From Zhihengliuella alba (GTDB lineage: Bacteria; Actinomycetota; Actinomycetes; Actinomycetales; Micrococcaceae): a stretch of 64,000 nucleotides of DNA. Each line of letters begins with the position of its first letter. Within the stretch, counting starts at the first letter, position 1. Positions 34,514-43,194 of the stretch are shown here, piece by piece. The DNA is taken from assembly GCF_039538765.1 (NCBI RefSeq), contig NZ_BAABCJ010000005.1, positions 1-64,000 of the forward strand, in the 5' to 3' direction. The translations under genes and the position numbers were made by a program. The notes below the pieces were generated by a model. That model saw only the letters and a program-made list of their open reading frames with translations, ran no database searches and was not told the DNA's origin.

Positions 34514-35065
34514 CTACTGGTAGACGTGCGGGGCCAGCGTGCCGATGAAGTCCAGGTTGCGGTACTTCTCCGAGAAGTCGAGGCCGTAGCCGACCACGAA
34601 CTCGTTGGGGCAGTCGAAGCCCACGTACTTCACGTCCATCTTGACCTTCGCCGCCTCCGGCTTGCGCAGCAGCGTGCAGATCTCCACCGAGGCCGGGCCG
34701 CGGGAGACCAGGTTGGACTTCAGCCAGGACAGGGTCAGCCCGGAGTCGATGATGTCCTCGACGATGAGGACGTGCTTGCCCATGAGGTCCGTGTCCAGGT
34801 CCTTGAGGATACGGACCACGCCGGAGCTGGTGGTGCCGGAGCCGTAGGAGGAGACGGCCATCCAGTCCATGGTCACGTGCGAGTGCAGCGCCCGGGCCAG
34901 ATCGGCCATGATCATCACCGCGCCCTTGAGCACCCCGACGACCAGCAGGTCCCGGCCCTCGTAGTCCTTGTCGATCTGGGCGGCGAGCTCGGCGACCTTC
35001 GCGTCGATCTCTTCCTTGGTGTACAGCACATGCGCCAGATCGGCGCTGACGTCATTCGAATCCAC
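34514..35065 (-). CDS. hpt: Hypoxanthine phosphoribosyltransferase
   Basis: Purine salvage enzyme converting hypoxanthine or guanine with PRPP to IMP/GMP. The 183-aa protein contains LLVVGVLKGAVMIMADL, SSYGSGTTSSG, the PRPP-binding motif VLIVEDIIDSG (about residue 103-113) and VDVKYVGFDCPNEFVVGYGLDF-type C-terminal signature (key parts VGFDCPNEFVVGYGLD). The start is GTG 35065 with AGGAG 8 nt upstream; a longer frame extension lacks family similarity. It normally precedes ftsH in Actinobacteria, but here the two are 24 kb apart. Confidence 0.96.
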   Translation of the reverse strand: MDSNDVSADLAHVLYTKEEIDAKVAELAAQIDKDYEGRDLLVVGVLKGAVMIMADLARALHSHVTMDWMAVSSYGSGTTSSGVVRILKDLDTDLMGKHVLIVEDIIDSGLTLSWLKSNLVSRGPASVEICTLLRKPEAAKVKMDVKYVGFDCPNEFVVGYGLDFSEKYRNLDFIGTLAPHVYQ

Positions 35066-35136
35066 GAACGGGCTCCTGAAGTGTCGGGTGTCCCGCTCCG
35101 GCGCGGAGACCGGGCGGGCGGCGGCTACACCCAAGG

Positions 35137-36366
35137 TTACCGCGCGGCCCAAGGCGGTTCCGCCTCCGTCCCGGGCGGTGGGAGCGTGCGCCGGAGGACC
35201 AGCAGGGGTCCGCGGCAACCGTGCTCGCGCCCGTCGCGCACCCGGTACGCCGCCACGTGGCCGGCGAGCTGCACGGGGCCGGCCGATCCCCGCCCCGCCA
35301 CGAGCCCCTCCAGCGCCGCGGTCCGTTCGGAGGTGGGTGCCTCCCCGCCGGCGGCGCGGACCGCTAGGCGGAGGACCCGCGGCCGCAGCGCCCCGTCCAG
35401 CGCCCGCACGCCGGGCAGGGGGAGGACGACGTCGTCTCCCGCCGGGGCGCCCTCGTCCTGTCGGCCGCCGGTGGGTGGAAGGCGGAGTCCGGCGAGCGCC
35501 TGCTCGGCCTGGACGTCCAGGTGGTCGGCGTCCGCCGCGGCGAGGGCAGCGGTGCGCGCGAGGTTCGCCGCCACTCCCCCGCCCAGCTCGCGCTCGAGGT
35601 AGGGGAGCACGTCGAGGCGGACCCGGTTCCGGAGAGCGTCGCGCTCGGCATTGGTGGGGTCCTGCCAGAACTCGAGGCCCTCGTGAGCGCAGATGGCCTC
35701 GGTGTCCCCGCGCCAGAGACCGTCCGCCCGGCCAACCAGGCCGTCGGGCACAGCGCCCTGCGGCGCCGTCCCGAGGAATGGGCGCAGGAACCGGCCTCGC
35801 CGCGCGGGGATGCCGGCCAGAGAGCGGGTCCCGGAGCCGCGCACCAGACCGAGGAGGACCTGCTCGGCCTGGTCGGAGAGGGTGTGGCCGGTGAGCACCG
35901 CAACGGGTGGCCCCGGTTCGGCGGCCTCCCAGCGCTGCGCGGCGGCCTCGAGGGCGGCGTAGCGGACGGCGCGGGCCTGCTCCTCGCTCCCCGGGGACGG
36001 CACCTCGACGGCGATGGCCTCCACCGGGGCCAGCCCCAGGGCCGTCAGCTGGTCCGCGGCACGCCCGGCCGCCTCCGCACTGCCGGGCTGGAGCCCGTGG
36101 TCCACCACCGCCGCGCCGGCGGTGAGCCGGCCCTTGCGGGCCAGGAATGCACAGGTGGTGGCGAGCGCCAGGGAGTCGGCCCCGCCGCTGCAGGCCACGA
36201 GCACCCGAGGGAGCGCGGGCGCGGTGACCGGGGTGGCCGCGGTTCGGTGCGCCCCGCCGTCGTACTCGCTGCCCTCCGGCGCCGCCGGCTGGAGCCGCCA
36301 GGCGGCCACGGCCTCCCGGACGGCGGCCCGCGCCGCGGCAAGCTGGGGTGGCAGGTTCCCGCCCAC
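35137..36366 (-). CDS. tilS: tRNA(Ile)-lysidine synthetase
   Basis: Modifies C34 of the CAU-anticodon tRNA-Ile to lysidine using ATP and lysine, so that AUA is read as isoleucine. The 409-aa protein has the PP-loop SGGADSLALA near residue 60, VVDHGLQPGS, AVLTGHTLSDQAEQVLLGLVRGSG (key part GHTLSDQAEQ) and a C-terminal substrate domain. N-terminal residues 1-50 form a variable extension. Downstream of the DUF2342 gene by 1 bp, 71 bp before hpt. Confidence 0.95.
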   Translation of the reverse strand: MGGNLPPQLAAARAAVREAVAAWRLQPAAPEGSEYDGGAHRTAATPVTAPALPRVLVACSGGADSLALATTCAFLARKGRLTAGAAVVDHGLQPGSAEAAGRAADQLTALGLAPVEAIAVEVPSPGSEEQARAVRYAALEAAAQRWEAAEPGPPVAVLTGHTLSDQAEQVLLGLVRGSGTRSLAGIPARRGRFLRPFLGTAPQGAVPDGLVGRADGLWRGDTEAICAHEGLEFWQDPTNAERDALRNRVRLDVLPYLERELGGGVAANLARTAALAAADADHLDVQAEQALAGLRLPPTGGRQDEGAPAGDDVVLPLPGVRALDGALRPRVLRLAVRAAGGEAPTSERTAALEGLVAGRGSAGPVQLAGHVAAYRVRDGREHGCRGPLLVLRRTLPPPGTEAEPPWAAR

Positions 36367-36367
36367 G

Positions 36368-37426
36368 CTAGGCCCGCATGCGGTCGACCCACTCCTGCGG
36401 GTGGTGCAGCTCGTGCTCGGTGGGCAGGTGCTCGGGGCGCTCCCACACCCGGTTGAAGCCCTCCATGCCGATCTGCTGGACCACCGCGGAGACGAACTTC
36501 TGGCCGTCGGCGTACTGGCGCATCTTGGCGTCCAGGCCGAGGATCCGGCGCAGCCAGTTCTCGAGCGCCCCGCGGTCCGCGCCGCGGCGGGCGAAGCGCT
36601 GGCGGATGGTCTTGACGGTGGGCACGATCGAGGAGTCGACGCCGTCCATGACCACGTTCGCGTGGCCCTCGAGCAGGCTCATCACGGCGGTGAGGCGGCT
36701 CATGACCTCGCGGTCCTTCTCGTCGCGGATGAGCTCCGTCAGGGGCGTCTTCTCGGTGAAGAGGCGGGTCAGCCGCTCGCCGAGGCTGTCCGCCTTGCCG
36801 AGCATGCCCTCGACCAGCTCGGCGATGCTGCCGAGGAGGTAGTCGCGCAGCCAGGGAGCGGCGGCGAACTGGACCCGGTGCGTCTGCTCGTGGAGGCAGA
36901 CCCAGAGCCGGAAGTCGGCGGGCTCCACATTGAGCTCGCGCTCGACCTCGACGATGTTCGGGGCGACCAGCAGGAGCCGTCCGGCCTCCGGCAGGTGGGG
37001 GCGCTTCAGGGGCGCGAACGGGTCGAACTGGCCCAGGACCTTGGAGGAGAGGAAGGAGAGGATGGCACCCATCTCCGCTCCCGTGGCCCGCGCCGTGACG
37101 GCCGCAGAGGTGGCGCTGAGCCTCTCCGAGTGCTTGGCGGCGGCCTCGCGCAGCGGGCGGTCGATGATCGCCTCGAAGCTGTGGACGTTGGCGCGCGCCC
37201 AGCTGGCCCGGTCGACGATCAGCACGCCGGAGTCCCGTAGGTCGCGTGCCGCCTCCAGCCGGGTGATCTCGTGGACGTGCCCGACGGCGGCATCGGCATG
37301 GCGTCGCAGGTCCGCGACCACTGCACTCGCCTCAGCGGGGCTGAGCTTGGGGCCGGGCGTGCCGAGCGTGGCCGCCGTCTTGGCGGCGAGCTCCCAGTGG
37401 ATGAGGCGGTGGTCCATGGTGCCCAT
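36368..37426 (-). CDS. Zinc-dependent metalloprotease-like protein, DUF2342 family
   Basis: A 352-aa protein of an actinobacterial family sometimes labelled 'coenzyme F420 biosynthesis associated'. It carries the zinc motif HEQTH (about residue 180) in VCLHEQTHRVQFAAAPWLRDYL, a second acidic segment AELVEGMLGK and EGHANVVMDGVD with further metal-ligand candidates. The fold resembles M-class gluzincins, but activity is not shown. It sits between tilS and dacB in Micrococcales, as here. The start could be ATG 37426 or 37417. Confidence 0.88.
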   Translation of the reverse strand: MGTMDHRLIHWELAAKTAATLGTPGPKLSPAEASAVVADLRRHADAAVGHVHEITRLEAARDLRDSGVLIVDRASWARANVHSFEAIIDRPLREAAAKHSERLSATSAAVTARATGAEMGAILSFLSSKVLGQFDPFAPLKRPHLPEAGRLLLVAPNIVEVERELNVEPADFRLWVCLHEQTHRVQFAAAPWLRDYLLGSIAELVEGMLGKADSLGERLTRLFTEKTPLTELIRDEKDREVMSRLTAVMSLLEGHANVVMDGVDSSIVPTVKTIRQRFARRGADRGALENWLRRILGLDAKMRQYADGQKFVSAVVQQIGMEGFNRVWERPEHLPTEHELHHPQEWVDRMRA

Positions 37427-37661
37427 CCCATCACGGATGGTGCCCCCTCGCTACGCGCTCCGTGGCCGGACGGGTCACTGGGAGATCGCTGAACAACTCG
37501 TCCGTCCCCTTTCGTCACGCGCTGACGGCTTGTTAGCGTCCGGACTGTCACACCAGCACAGTGTCCAGACAGCACCGTGCACCTAATAGCACGCAGGGCG
37601 GCCGCGGCCCCCGGCGGAGCGACGTCGGCGGCCCTGCTCATCGATGCAGAGGAGTAGTGCC

Positions 37662-38084
37662 ATGAACGACGTCATCAGCAGCATGCAGGCCACGCATCCC
37701 CGCGAGTTCCAGGCGGGCGGCTCCACGGTGGACGGGGCGGCACTGGCCGAGTGCCTGGCGGCCTGCGTCGAGTGCGCCCAGACGTGCAGCACCTGCGCGG
37801 ACGCCTGCCTCTCGGAGGACATGGTCGCGGAGCTGAGCACGTGCATCCGCCTCAACGCGAGCTGCGCGGACATCTGCGCCGCGACCGCTTCGGTCCTCTC
37901 GCGGCGGCCGGACGGCGGCGCCGCCTACGTGCGCTCGCTCCTGGAAGCCTGCCGCGACGTGTGCGAGCGCTGCGCGGAGGAATGCGCCGGCCACGCGGAG
38001 ATGCACGAGCACTGCAAGGTCTGCGCGGAGGCCTGCCGCCGCTGCGCCAAGGCCTGTGCGGATCTGCTCTCCGCGCTGGGCTGA
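37662..38084 (+). CDS. Cysteine-rich four-helix bundle copper-storage (Csp-like) protein
   Basis: A 140-aa protein with 18 cysteines placed in CxxxC and CxxC patterns along four helices (AECLAACVECAQTCSTCADAC, LEACRDVCERCAEEC, CKVCAEACRRCAKAC), matching the DUF326/Csp copper-storage family. No signal peptide is evident, so a cytosolic Csp3-like role in binding many Cu(I) ions is expected. It starts at ATG 37662 after GAGGAG. The gene stands alone between divergent DUF2342 and a convergent small gene; I see no clear CsoR site upstream. Confidence 0.9.
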   Translation: MNDVISSMQATHPREFQAGGSTVDGAALAECLAACVECAQTCSTCADACLSEDMVAELSTCIRLNASCADICAATASVLSRRPDGGAAYVRSLLEACRDVCERCAEECAGHAEMHEHCKVCAEACRRCAKACADLLSALG

Positions 38085-38107
38085 GCGCGGCCGGCGCTGC
38101 TTCGACG

Positions 38108-38377
38108 CTACGCCCCCTCGGGGGTCTCGGACCGTTCCTGGCGGCTCAAAAGGTGAAGCATGATATAGCCGTCTTCGACTGGACACAGACTGTAAATGGA
38201 GTATCCGCGCCCGGAGGATTCGGCATCGGCCCACGCTAGAACGGCTTCAACATCCGGAGCGCCCGAGACGATCCGTTCGTCATGAACGCTCGGTTCGCTA
38301 GAGATGAAATCCACCCGGTAGTCCGGGACATCAATCTCAGCGGTCCCTTCACGAGGGTCAACGCCATAGGAGTGCAT
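38108..38377 (-). CDS. Small hypothetical protein, low GC
   Basis: An 89-aa acidic soluble protein (MHSYGVDPREGTAEIDVPDY... RGYSIYSLCPVEDGYIMLHLL) with no recognised family. GC is near 50-55% by eye, far below neighbours. The ATG at 38377 follows a TAGGAT -10 by 6 nt, suggesting leaderless expression; GTG 38380 and 38383 are alternatives. The size and charge resemble immunity or antitoxin-like orphans, but there is no toxin next to it. Function unknown. Confidence 0.55.
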   Translation of the reverse strand: MHSYGVDPREGTAEIDVPDYRVDFISSEPSVHDERIVSGAPDVEAVLAWADAESSGRGYSIYSLCPVEDGYIMLHLLSRQERSETPEGA

Positions 38378-38436
38378 CACCACATCCTATGGACGTCGCG
38401 CCGGATCAAACGGAACTGACCCCCAGTCAATGCTGT

Positions 38437-39804
38437 CTAGAGCGTCGTCAGGGCCGCCGCGGCACGGTCGAGCTCTGCTCGGGCGGCGCCCAGGCTGCCG
38501 GGCACGTCGCGGGCGAAGAAGGAAAAGGCCACCAGACGGCCGTTCTCCGTCACCGCCAGACCGGTCAACGTCACGACGCCGGCCAACGTCCCTGTCTTGG
38601 CCCGCACCCGGCCGAGCGTCTGCTCGGTGCCGAGGCGGTGGGCCATGGTCCCCGTTGCGCCGGCGATCGGCAGCAGGTAGGTCACGTCGCGCAGATCCTC
38701 GTGCCCCGCCGTCGTCACCGCCGCCATCATCAGCGCCAACTGGTCCGGGGTCACCTGGTTCGCCGCCGCCAGACCGGAGGCGTCCACGATCCTGGCACCG
38801 GCGGTGTCGATCCCCATGCGCTCGAGGGCACGGGTCAGCCCGTGGGAGACGCCGCCGAAGCTCGCCGGCTGACCGAGCTCGATGGCGACCAGCCGCCCGA
38901 GCGTCTCCGCCACGTAGTTCTCCGAGTGCTGCGTCATCACCTCGACCATCCGCCCGATCGTCGGGGAGACGAGCTTCGCCAGGGGCTCCGCGTCCTCCCC
39001 GCGCACGCCCCGGACGACCTCGCCCGCGACCCGGTCCCCGCCGAGTTCGGCGGCCAACGCGTCGCGGAACGACAGCGCGGCGGTCATCGCCGGGTCCGCC
39101 ACGCGGGGAGCGCCCGAGGCGGCGGACGCCCGTGCTGCGAACATCGCCAGAGGCATCACGGGCGCGATGTTGTTGGTGGTCAACAGCGACTGGTCCCAGT
39201 GCGGGCTCAGCGTGCTGCCGTCGAAGAGGGTGTCGTCCAGCACCACCTGCACCGGTGCGGCGTCGCCGCCCTGCCCCTCGCTCAGGGCGGCGGCGGTGTC
39301 CGCGGCCAGCACGGCCAGCCGCTCGGGCGTCAGCAGAACGTCTCCCCCGCCGGCCAGCAGGACATCGCCTCCGGTCGAGTAGGTGGACGTCGCCACGGTG
39401 CGGTCCTCGCCGAGGACGCTCAGCGCGGCGGCGGCGGTCAGGGTCTTCAGGCTCGATGCCGGGGTGCCCGGGGTGTCGCCGCCACGGGAGAAGACCGGGT
39501 CGCCGCTGGCGACGTCCACCACGGTGCCGGTGACGTGGCCGGCCGCGGTCGGGAAGCTCTCGAAGACCGGGCCGAGCGCGGCCTCGGCGGCCTCCGCCGT
39601 CACGGGCTCCTGTCCGAGCGGCGGGGCGGCCGTGACCTGCGCGGCACCCACGGTGGGCAGCTCGTCCTGGGGGACCAGCGGCGTCGTCCGGGTGAGGACG
39701 GCCGGCGCGAGGTGGAGGAGGTTGATCACCAGCAGGGCCACCACCAGAAGGACCATGAGGGCGAGACCCGCGGCACGGAGGCGGCGACTGGACTTGCGAC
39801 GCAT
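38437..39804 (-). CDS. dacB: D-alanyl-D-alanine carboxypeptidase/endopeptidase (PBP4, S13)
   Basis: A 455-aa peptidoglycan-trimming penicillin-binding protein anchored by one N-terminal membrane segment (about 13-34). It has the three active-site motifs: SSLKTLT (nucleophile Ser and Lys, about residue 115), SEN (HSENYVAETL, about 305) and KTGT (about 407). A large S13-type insert lies between the first two. Start ATG 39804 (MRRKSSRRL) is preferred to GTG 39867 because an AGAGG site precedes it and a TATATT promoter element lies inside the longer version. Divergent from ppa, as in other Micrococcales. Confidence 0.93.
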   Translation of the reverse strand: MRRKSSRRLRAAGLALMVLLVVALLVINLLHLAPAVLTRTTPLVPQDELPTVGAAQVTAAPPLGQEPVTAEAAEAALGPVFESFPTAAGHVTGTVVDVASGDPVFSRGGDTPGTPASSLKTLTAAAALSVLGEDRTVATSTYSTGGDVLLAGGGDVLLTPERLAVLAADTAAALSEGQGGDAAPVQVVLDDTLFDGSTLSPHWDQSLLTTNNIAPVMPLAMFAARASAASGAPRVADPAMTAALSFRDALAAELGGDRVAGEVVRGVRGEDAEPLAKLVSPTIGRMVEVMTQHSENYVAETLGRLVAIELGQPASFGGVSHGLTRALERMGIDTAGARIVDASGLAAANQVTPDQLALMMAAVTTAGHEDLRDVTYLLPIAGATGTMAHRLGTEQTLGRVRAKTGTLAGVVTLTGLAVTENGRLVAFSFFARDVPGSLGAARAELDRAAAALTTL

Positions 39805-39937
39805 CGGCGGCACCTCTGTGATCGGCGGGACTTCGGGCAGGCGGGCGGCGCAATATACGCTTGCCACAGCACTTAAACACTAGTCCCGCGGGGCGCTGCC
39901 CCACGACTGCCCCGCGGAGCCACATCTAGGAGAGCCG

Positions 39938-40462
39938 ATGAGCCACGACGTCACCATCGAGATCCCGGCGGGATCGCGCGTCAAGTACGAGATCGACCAC
40001 GAGACCCACCGCCTGCGGCTGGACCGCGTGCTGTTCACGTCGATGCAGTACCCGACCCACTACGGCTACTTCGAGGGCACGCTGGGCGAGGACGGCGATC
40101 CGTTGGACGCGATGGTGTGGATCCCGGGCGTGGACCTGATCCCCGGTGTGATCGTCGAGTCCCGCCCGGTGGGCGTCTTCAACATGACGGACGACGGCGG
40201 CGGAGACGCCAAGCTGATCTGCGTCCCGACCGACAAGCGGTTCGATCACATCCGCGAGCTGGAGGACGTGGACGAGTGGCTGATCAAGGAGATCGAGCAC
40301 TTCTTCACGCGCTACAAGGACCTGGAGCCGGGCAAGTGGGTCAAGGCCGAGGGCTGGCAGGGGCGCGAGGCCGCCGAGGCCGAGCTCGCCGCCTCGGTGG
40401 AGCGGTTCAACCGCCTCGGCGAGGAGTCCGAGGAGGACGAGCCGCAGGGTCGCGACGTCTGA
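39938..40462 (+). CDS. ppa: Inorganic pyrophosphatase (family I)
   Basis: Hydrolyses pyrophosphate to drive biosynthetic reactions. The 174-aa protein shows the family I core: IPAGSRVKYEIDHETHRLRLDR (key part RVKYEIDHET), QYPTHYGYFEGTLGEDGDPLDAMV with the metal-binding DGDPLD, and VPTDKRFDHI. The C-terminus is acidic. An AGGAGAGCCG site precedes ATG. It ends at a strong terminator. Confidence 0.97.
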   Translation: MSHDVTIEIPAGSRVKYEIDHETHRLRLDRVLFTSMQYPTHYGYFEGTLGEDGDPLDAMVWIPGVDLIPGVIVESRPVGVFNMTDDGGGDAKLICVPTDKRFDHIRELEDVDEWLIKEIEHFFTRYKDLEPGKWVKAEGWQGREAAEAELAASVERFNRLGEESEEDEPQGRDV

Positions 40463-40501
40463 TCGACGACGGCGACGCGTCCTGATCGGCGCACCCCGGC
40501 G

Positions 40502-40534
40502 AGGGGCGGTCCACCGTGCGGGTGGGCCGCCCCT
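40502..40534. terminator. Terminator after ppa
   Basis: A 14-bp stem (AGGGGCGGTCCACC with GGTGGGCCGCCCCT, one U-G pair, 5-nt loop), followed by TGGCGTTTT on the plus strand. It lies between ppa and the convergent efflux gene. Confidence 0.85.
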
Positions 40535-40569
40535 TGGCGTTTTCGGGACCCGGACGGACTCGGCCGGGA

Positions 40570-41802
40570 CTAATCGCGCGGCCGGCCCCAGGAGAAGGCG
40601 ACGTTGGCGACCACTGTCGCCACGAGCATCGACAGGACCAGCGGCAGCGCCGTGCCCTCGCCGCCCAGGCTGACCAGCGGCGCGACGGCGCCGGCCAGGC
40701 CGAACTGCAGCAGGCCGAGCAGCGCCGAGCCCGCGCCGGCGCTGCTGCGGACGGCGTCGAGTGCGAGCGCCGTCGTAGTGCCGAAGACCAGGCCCAGGGA
40801 GGCGACGGCCACGAAGATCGGGACGATCAGCCAGGTAACGGGGGCACCGCTCAGCACGACGACGGCCATGGCCGCGATCGCCGCGGCGTTCAGCAGCAGG
40901 CCGGTGCGGGCGAGCCGGCGGACGGGCACGCTGCCGGCCAGCTTGGCCGACACCCCGGAGAGCACCATCAGGCCCAGCGCGTTGGCGCCGAAGAGCAGGC
41001 CGTACGCGAGCGTGCCGAAGCCCATCATCTCCTGGTACAGGAACGGTGACGCGGAGATGTAGGCCATCATCGTGGCGAAGGCGAAGGCGAACGCGACGGT
41101 GTTGCCCGCGTAGACGCGGCCCGTGAGCAGCTTGGCGAGCGGGACCCGCGCGGCTCCGGCCGCAGCCGCGGGTGCGCCGGCGGCCCCTCCGACGAGGCGG
41201 GAGTGGGTCTCGCGCAGGACGGCGAGCGCGAACCCGAGCGCCACGACGCCGAGCGCGGCCACGATCCACAGCAGCCCGCGCCAGCCGAGCGGCTCCGCCA
41301 GGACGCTCCCCACCACCGGCGCGACGACCGGCGCCACGCCCCCGACGAGCATCATGATGCTCAGGGCCCGGGCGGCGGCCTGGCCCGTGGCGACGTCCGC
41401 GATCATGGCGCGGCCGATGACCATGCCGGCGGCACCGGTGAGCCCCTGGACCAGCCGGGCGACGACGAGAAGCGTCACCGTCGGCGCGAGGGCCGCGGCC
41501 GCCGACGCCAGGACGTACAGGGCGACGCCCGCGAGCAGCGGGACGCGCCGGCCGAAGCGGTCCGAGAGCGGGCCGAAGAGGACCTGCCCGAGTCCCGCGC
41601 CCACGAGGAAGGCGGTGAGCGAGAGCTGCACGCCCGCGTTGGTGGTGCCGAGGTCCGGCACCATCTCCGGAAAGGCCGGGAGGTACAGGTCGGTGGCGAA
41701 CGGTGCGACGGCGGCGAGCAGCGCGAGCGTGAAGAGGGCGGCGGCGCCGAGTGCGGTGGGCTGGCGGGTCTCCGCCGGCGCGGCGGCGGGCGCGATGGAC
41801 AT
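40570..41802 (-). CDS. Bcr/CflA-type multidrug efflux MFS transporter
   Basis: A 410-aa protein with 12 membrane segments. LAAVAPFATDLYLPAFPEMVPDL (key part PFATDLYLPAFPEM) is the Bcr/CflA-specific helix 1 motif, followed by GPLSDRFGRRVPLL (MFS motif A) and RLVQGLTGAAGMVIGRAMIAD (drug-antiporter motif C region, key part GMVIGRAMIAD). It likely exports small drugs such as chloramphenicol-like compounds. The start has a TTGGAGG site. It is divergent from a MarR regulator with a shared operator region. Confidence 0.9.
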   Translation of the reverse strand: MSIAPAAAPAETRQPTALGAAALFTLALLAAVAPFATDLYLPAFPEMVPDLGTTNAGVQLSLTAFLVGAGLGQVLFGPLSDRFGRRVPLLAGVALYVLASAAAALAPTVTLLVVARLVQGLTGAAGMVIGRAMIADVATGQAAARALSIMMLVGGVAPVVAPVVGSVLAEPLGWRGLLWIVAALGVVALGFALAVLRETHSRLVGGAAGAPAAAAGAARVPLAKLLTGRVYAGNTVAFAFAFATMMAYISASPFLYQEMMGFGTLAYGLLFGANALGLMVLSGVSAKLAGSVPVRRLARTGLLLNAAAIAAMAVVVLSGAPVTWLIVPIFVAVASLGLVFGTTTALALDAVRSSAGAGSALLGLLQFGLAGAVAPLVSLGGEGTALPLVLSMLVATVVANVAFSWGRPRD

Positions 41803-41829
41803 GGATGGGCCTCCAATAGTTATGGGAAT

Positions 41830-41847
41830 ATAGCTATGTTAGCATAG
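41830..41847. promoter_or_regulatory. MarR-type operator between the efflux and MarR genes
   Basis: AT-rich inverted repeat CTATGTTAGCATAG (41834-41847) next to the palindrome ATAGCTAT (41830-41837), inside the 49-bp divergent gap. It overlaps likely -10 elements of both genes (TATATT at 41827-41832 on minus, TAGCAT at 41840-41845 on plus). Expected target of the adjacent MarR protein. Confidence 0.6.
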
Positions 41848-41851
41848 GTAC

Positions 41852-42304
41852 ATGCCCACGCCCCCATCCCGTCGCGACGATCTCCTGGCCGATCTGGCCG
41901 ACGCCCTGATCGACGTCGCCCGCAGCCTCCAGGACCACGGCTACCGCGACCCCGAGCTCGTCCCGCTCACTCGGCAGGAGATCACGGTGATCAGCCACAT
42001 CCACCGGCACCCCGGGACCATTCCCAAGGAACTGGCCGCGGACCTGGGCCTAAAGTCCAGCAACGCCAGCACTGCCCTGCGGGGGCTGGAGGCGAAGGGC
42101 ATGGTGGTCCGGACACCCGACCCCGCCGACGGCCGGCGCACGCACCTGGACCTCACCGACCTGGCCGAGGACAGCATCCGGCGGGTCCGCGACGGGATGA
42201 GCCGGCTCCTGCACCCCCTGGACCTGGACGACCGGGACCTGGCCCGGACGGTGGAGGCCCTGCGCGGGCTCACGGTGGCGGCGCCCTCCGACGCCGAGGC
42301 GTAG
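41852..42304 (+). CDS. MarR-family transcriptional regulator
   Basis: A 150-aa regulator with the winged-helix core LTRQEITVISHIHRHPGTIPKELAADLGLKSSNASTALRGLEAKGMVVRTPDPADGRRTHLDLT (key parts SSNASTALRGLEAKGMV, DGRRTHLDLT). It likely represses the divergent efflux pump and itself, with release by the pump's substrate. The start ATG lies 6 nt after a TAGCAT -10, so the transcript is nearly leaderless. Confidence 0.92.
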   Translation: MPTPPSRRDDLLADLADALIDVARSLQDHGYRDPELVPLTRQEITVISHIHRHPGTIPKELAADLGLKSSNASTALRGLEAKGMVVRTPDPADGRRTHLDLTDLAEDSIRRVRDGMSRLLHPLDLDDRDLARTVEALRGLTVAAPSDAEA

Positions 42305-42429
42305 CCGCCGCGGAGAGACGCTGTGGTCCGGGCGCCCAGGAATGCACGCCGCGCCATGGAGCGCGGAGGAGCCCACGGAGCAGCGCCGGAAGCCGATGCG
42401 CGGCCGGCTCCTCGGGTTTAATGGTTTCA

Positions 42430-43107
42430 ATGCCTTCCGTCCCGCTTCCGTGCCCGTCCGGCCGGCCGCGCGCGCGCCTGGTCCCGATGACGCCGCTGCA
42501 GCAGCTGCGCGCGCCGCGGAAGCCGCTGCGCCTGCTGAACTTGGCGGTCGGGATCGTGGTACTGGGCGCCGGCGTGGGCCTGTTCGTCCGGGCCGGGCTC
42601 GGACTCTCGCCCTGGGACGTCCTGCACCAGGGCCTGAGCCGGCTGCTCCCGATCAGCTTCGGCACGGTGATCGTCCTGCTCGGCCTGCTGATCCTGCTGC
42701 TCTGGATCCCGCTCCGGCAGTGGCCCGGCCTGGGCACGCTGGTGAACACGTTCGCCGTCGGGCCCATCGCCGACCTGACGATCACCCTGCTGCCGCCGAT
42801 CCACGGGCTGGCCTGGCAGGCCGGCGCCATGGCGCTCGCCACGGTGCTGGCGGCGGTGGGCACCACCGTCTACATCGGGGCGCAGTTCGGCGGCGGGCCG
42901 CGCGACGGCCTGATGACCGGGCTCCACTTCCGGACGGGCCTGAGCGTGCGCGCGATCCGCACCATCATGGAGCTCACCGCCCTGGCCGTCGGCTGGCTCC
43001 TGGGCGGCGTGGTCGGCCTCGGAACCGTGGTGTTCGCCCTCTCGATCGGGCCGCTCTGCCAGCTCTTCTTCCGCTGGACCGTCGTGGACGTCGAACGGCG
43101 CCGGTGA
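42430..43107 (+). CDS. YczE-family membrane protein, paralogue 1
   Basis: A 225-aa protein with five to six hydrophobic segments. GLFVRAGLGLSPWDVLHQGLS (key part GLGLSPWDVLHQGL), LLLWIPLRQWPGLGTLVNTFAVG and QFGGGPRDGLMTGLHFRTG (key part GGGPRDGLMTGL) are typical of YczE/YitT-related proteins. It is strongly similar to the gene at 44710. ATG 42430 follows a TTTAAT -10 by 7 nt, fitting a leaderless start; ATG 42421 is an alternative. Function unknown. YczE genes are regular partners of MocR regulators. Confidence 0.85.
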   Translation: MPSVPLPCPSGRPRARLVPMTPLQQLRAPRKPLRLLNLAVGIVVLGAGVGLFVRAGLGLSPWDVLHQGLSRLLPISFGTVIVLLGLLILLLWIPLRQWPGLGTLVNTFAVGPIADLTITLLPPIHGLAWQAGAMALATVLAAVGTTVYIGAQFGGGPRDGLMTGLHFRTGLSVRAIRTIMELTALAVGWLLGGVVGLGTVVFALSIGPLCQLFFRWTVVDVERRR

Positions 43108-43194
43108 CCGAACGGCGCCACTGACCGACCCGCCGGTGACCGGCCTGCGCCGCTCAGGGGTGCCGGCGGGTCAGGTGCCCGGCCGGTCCAGCGG

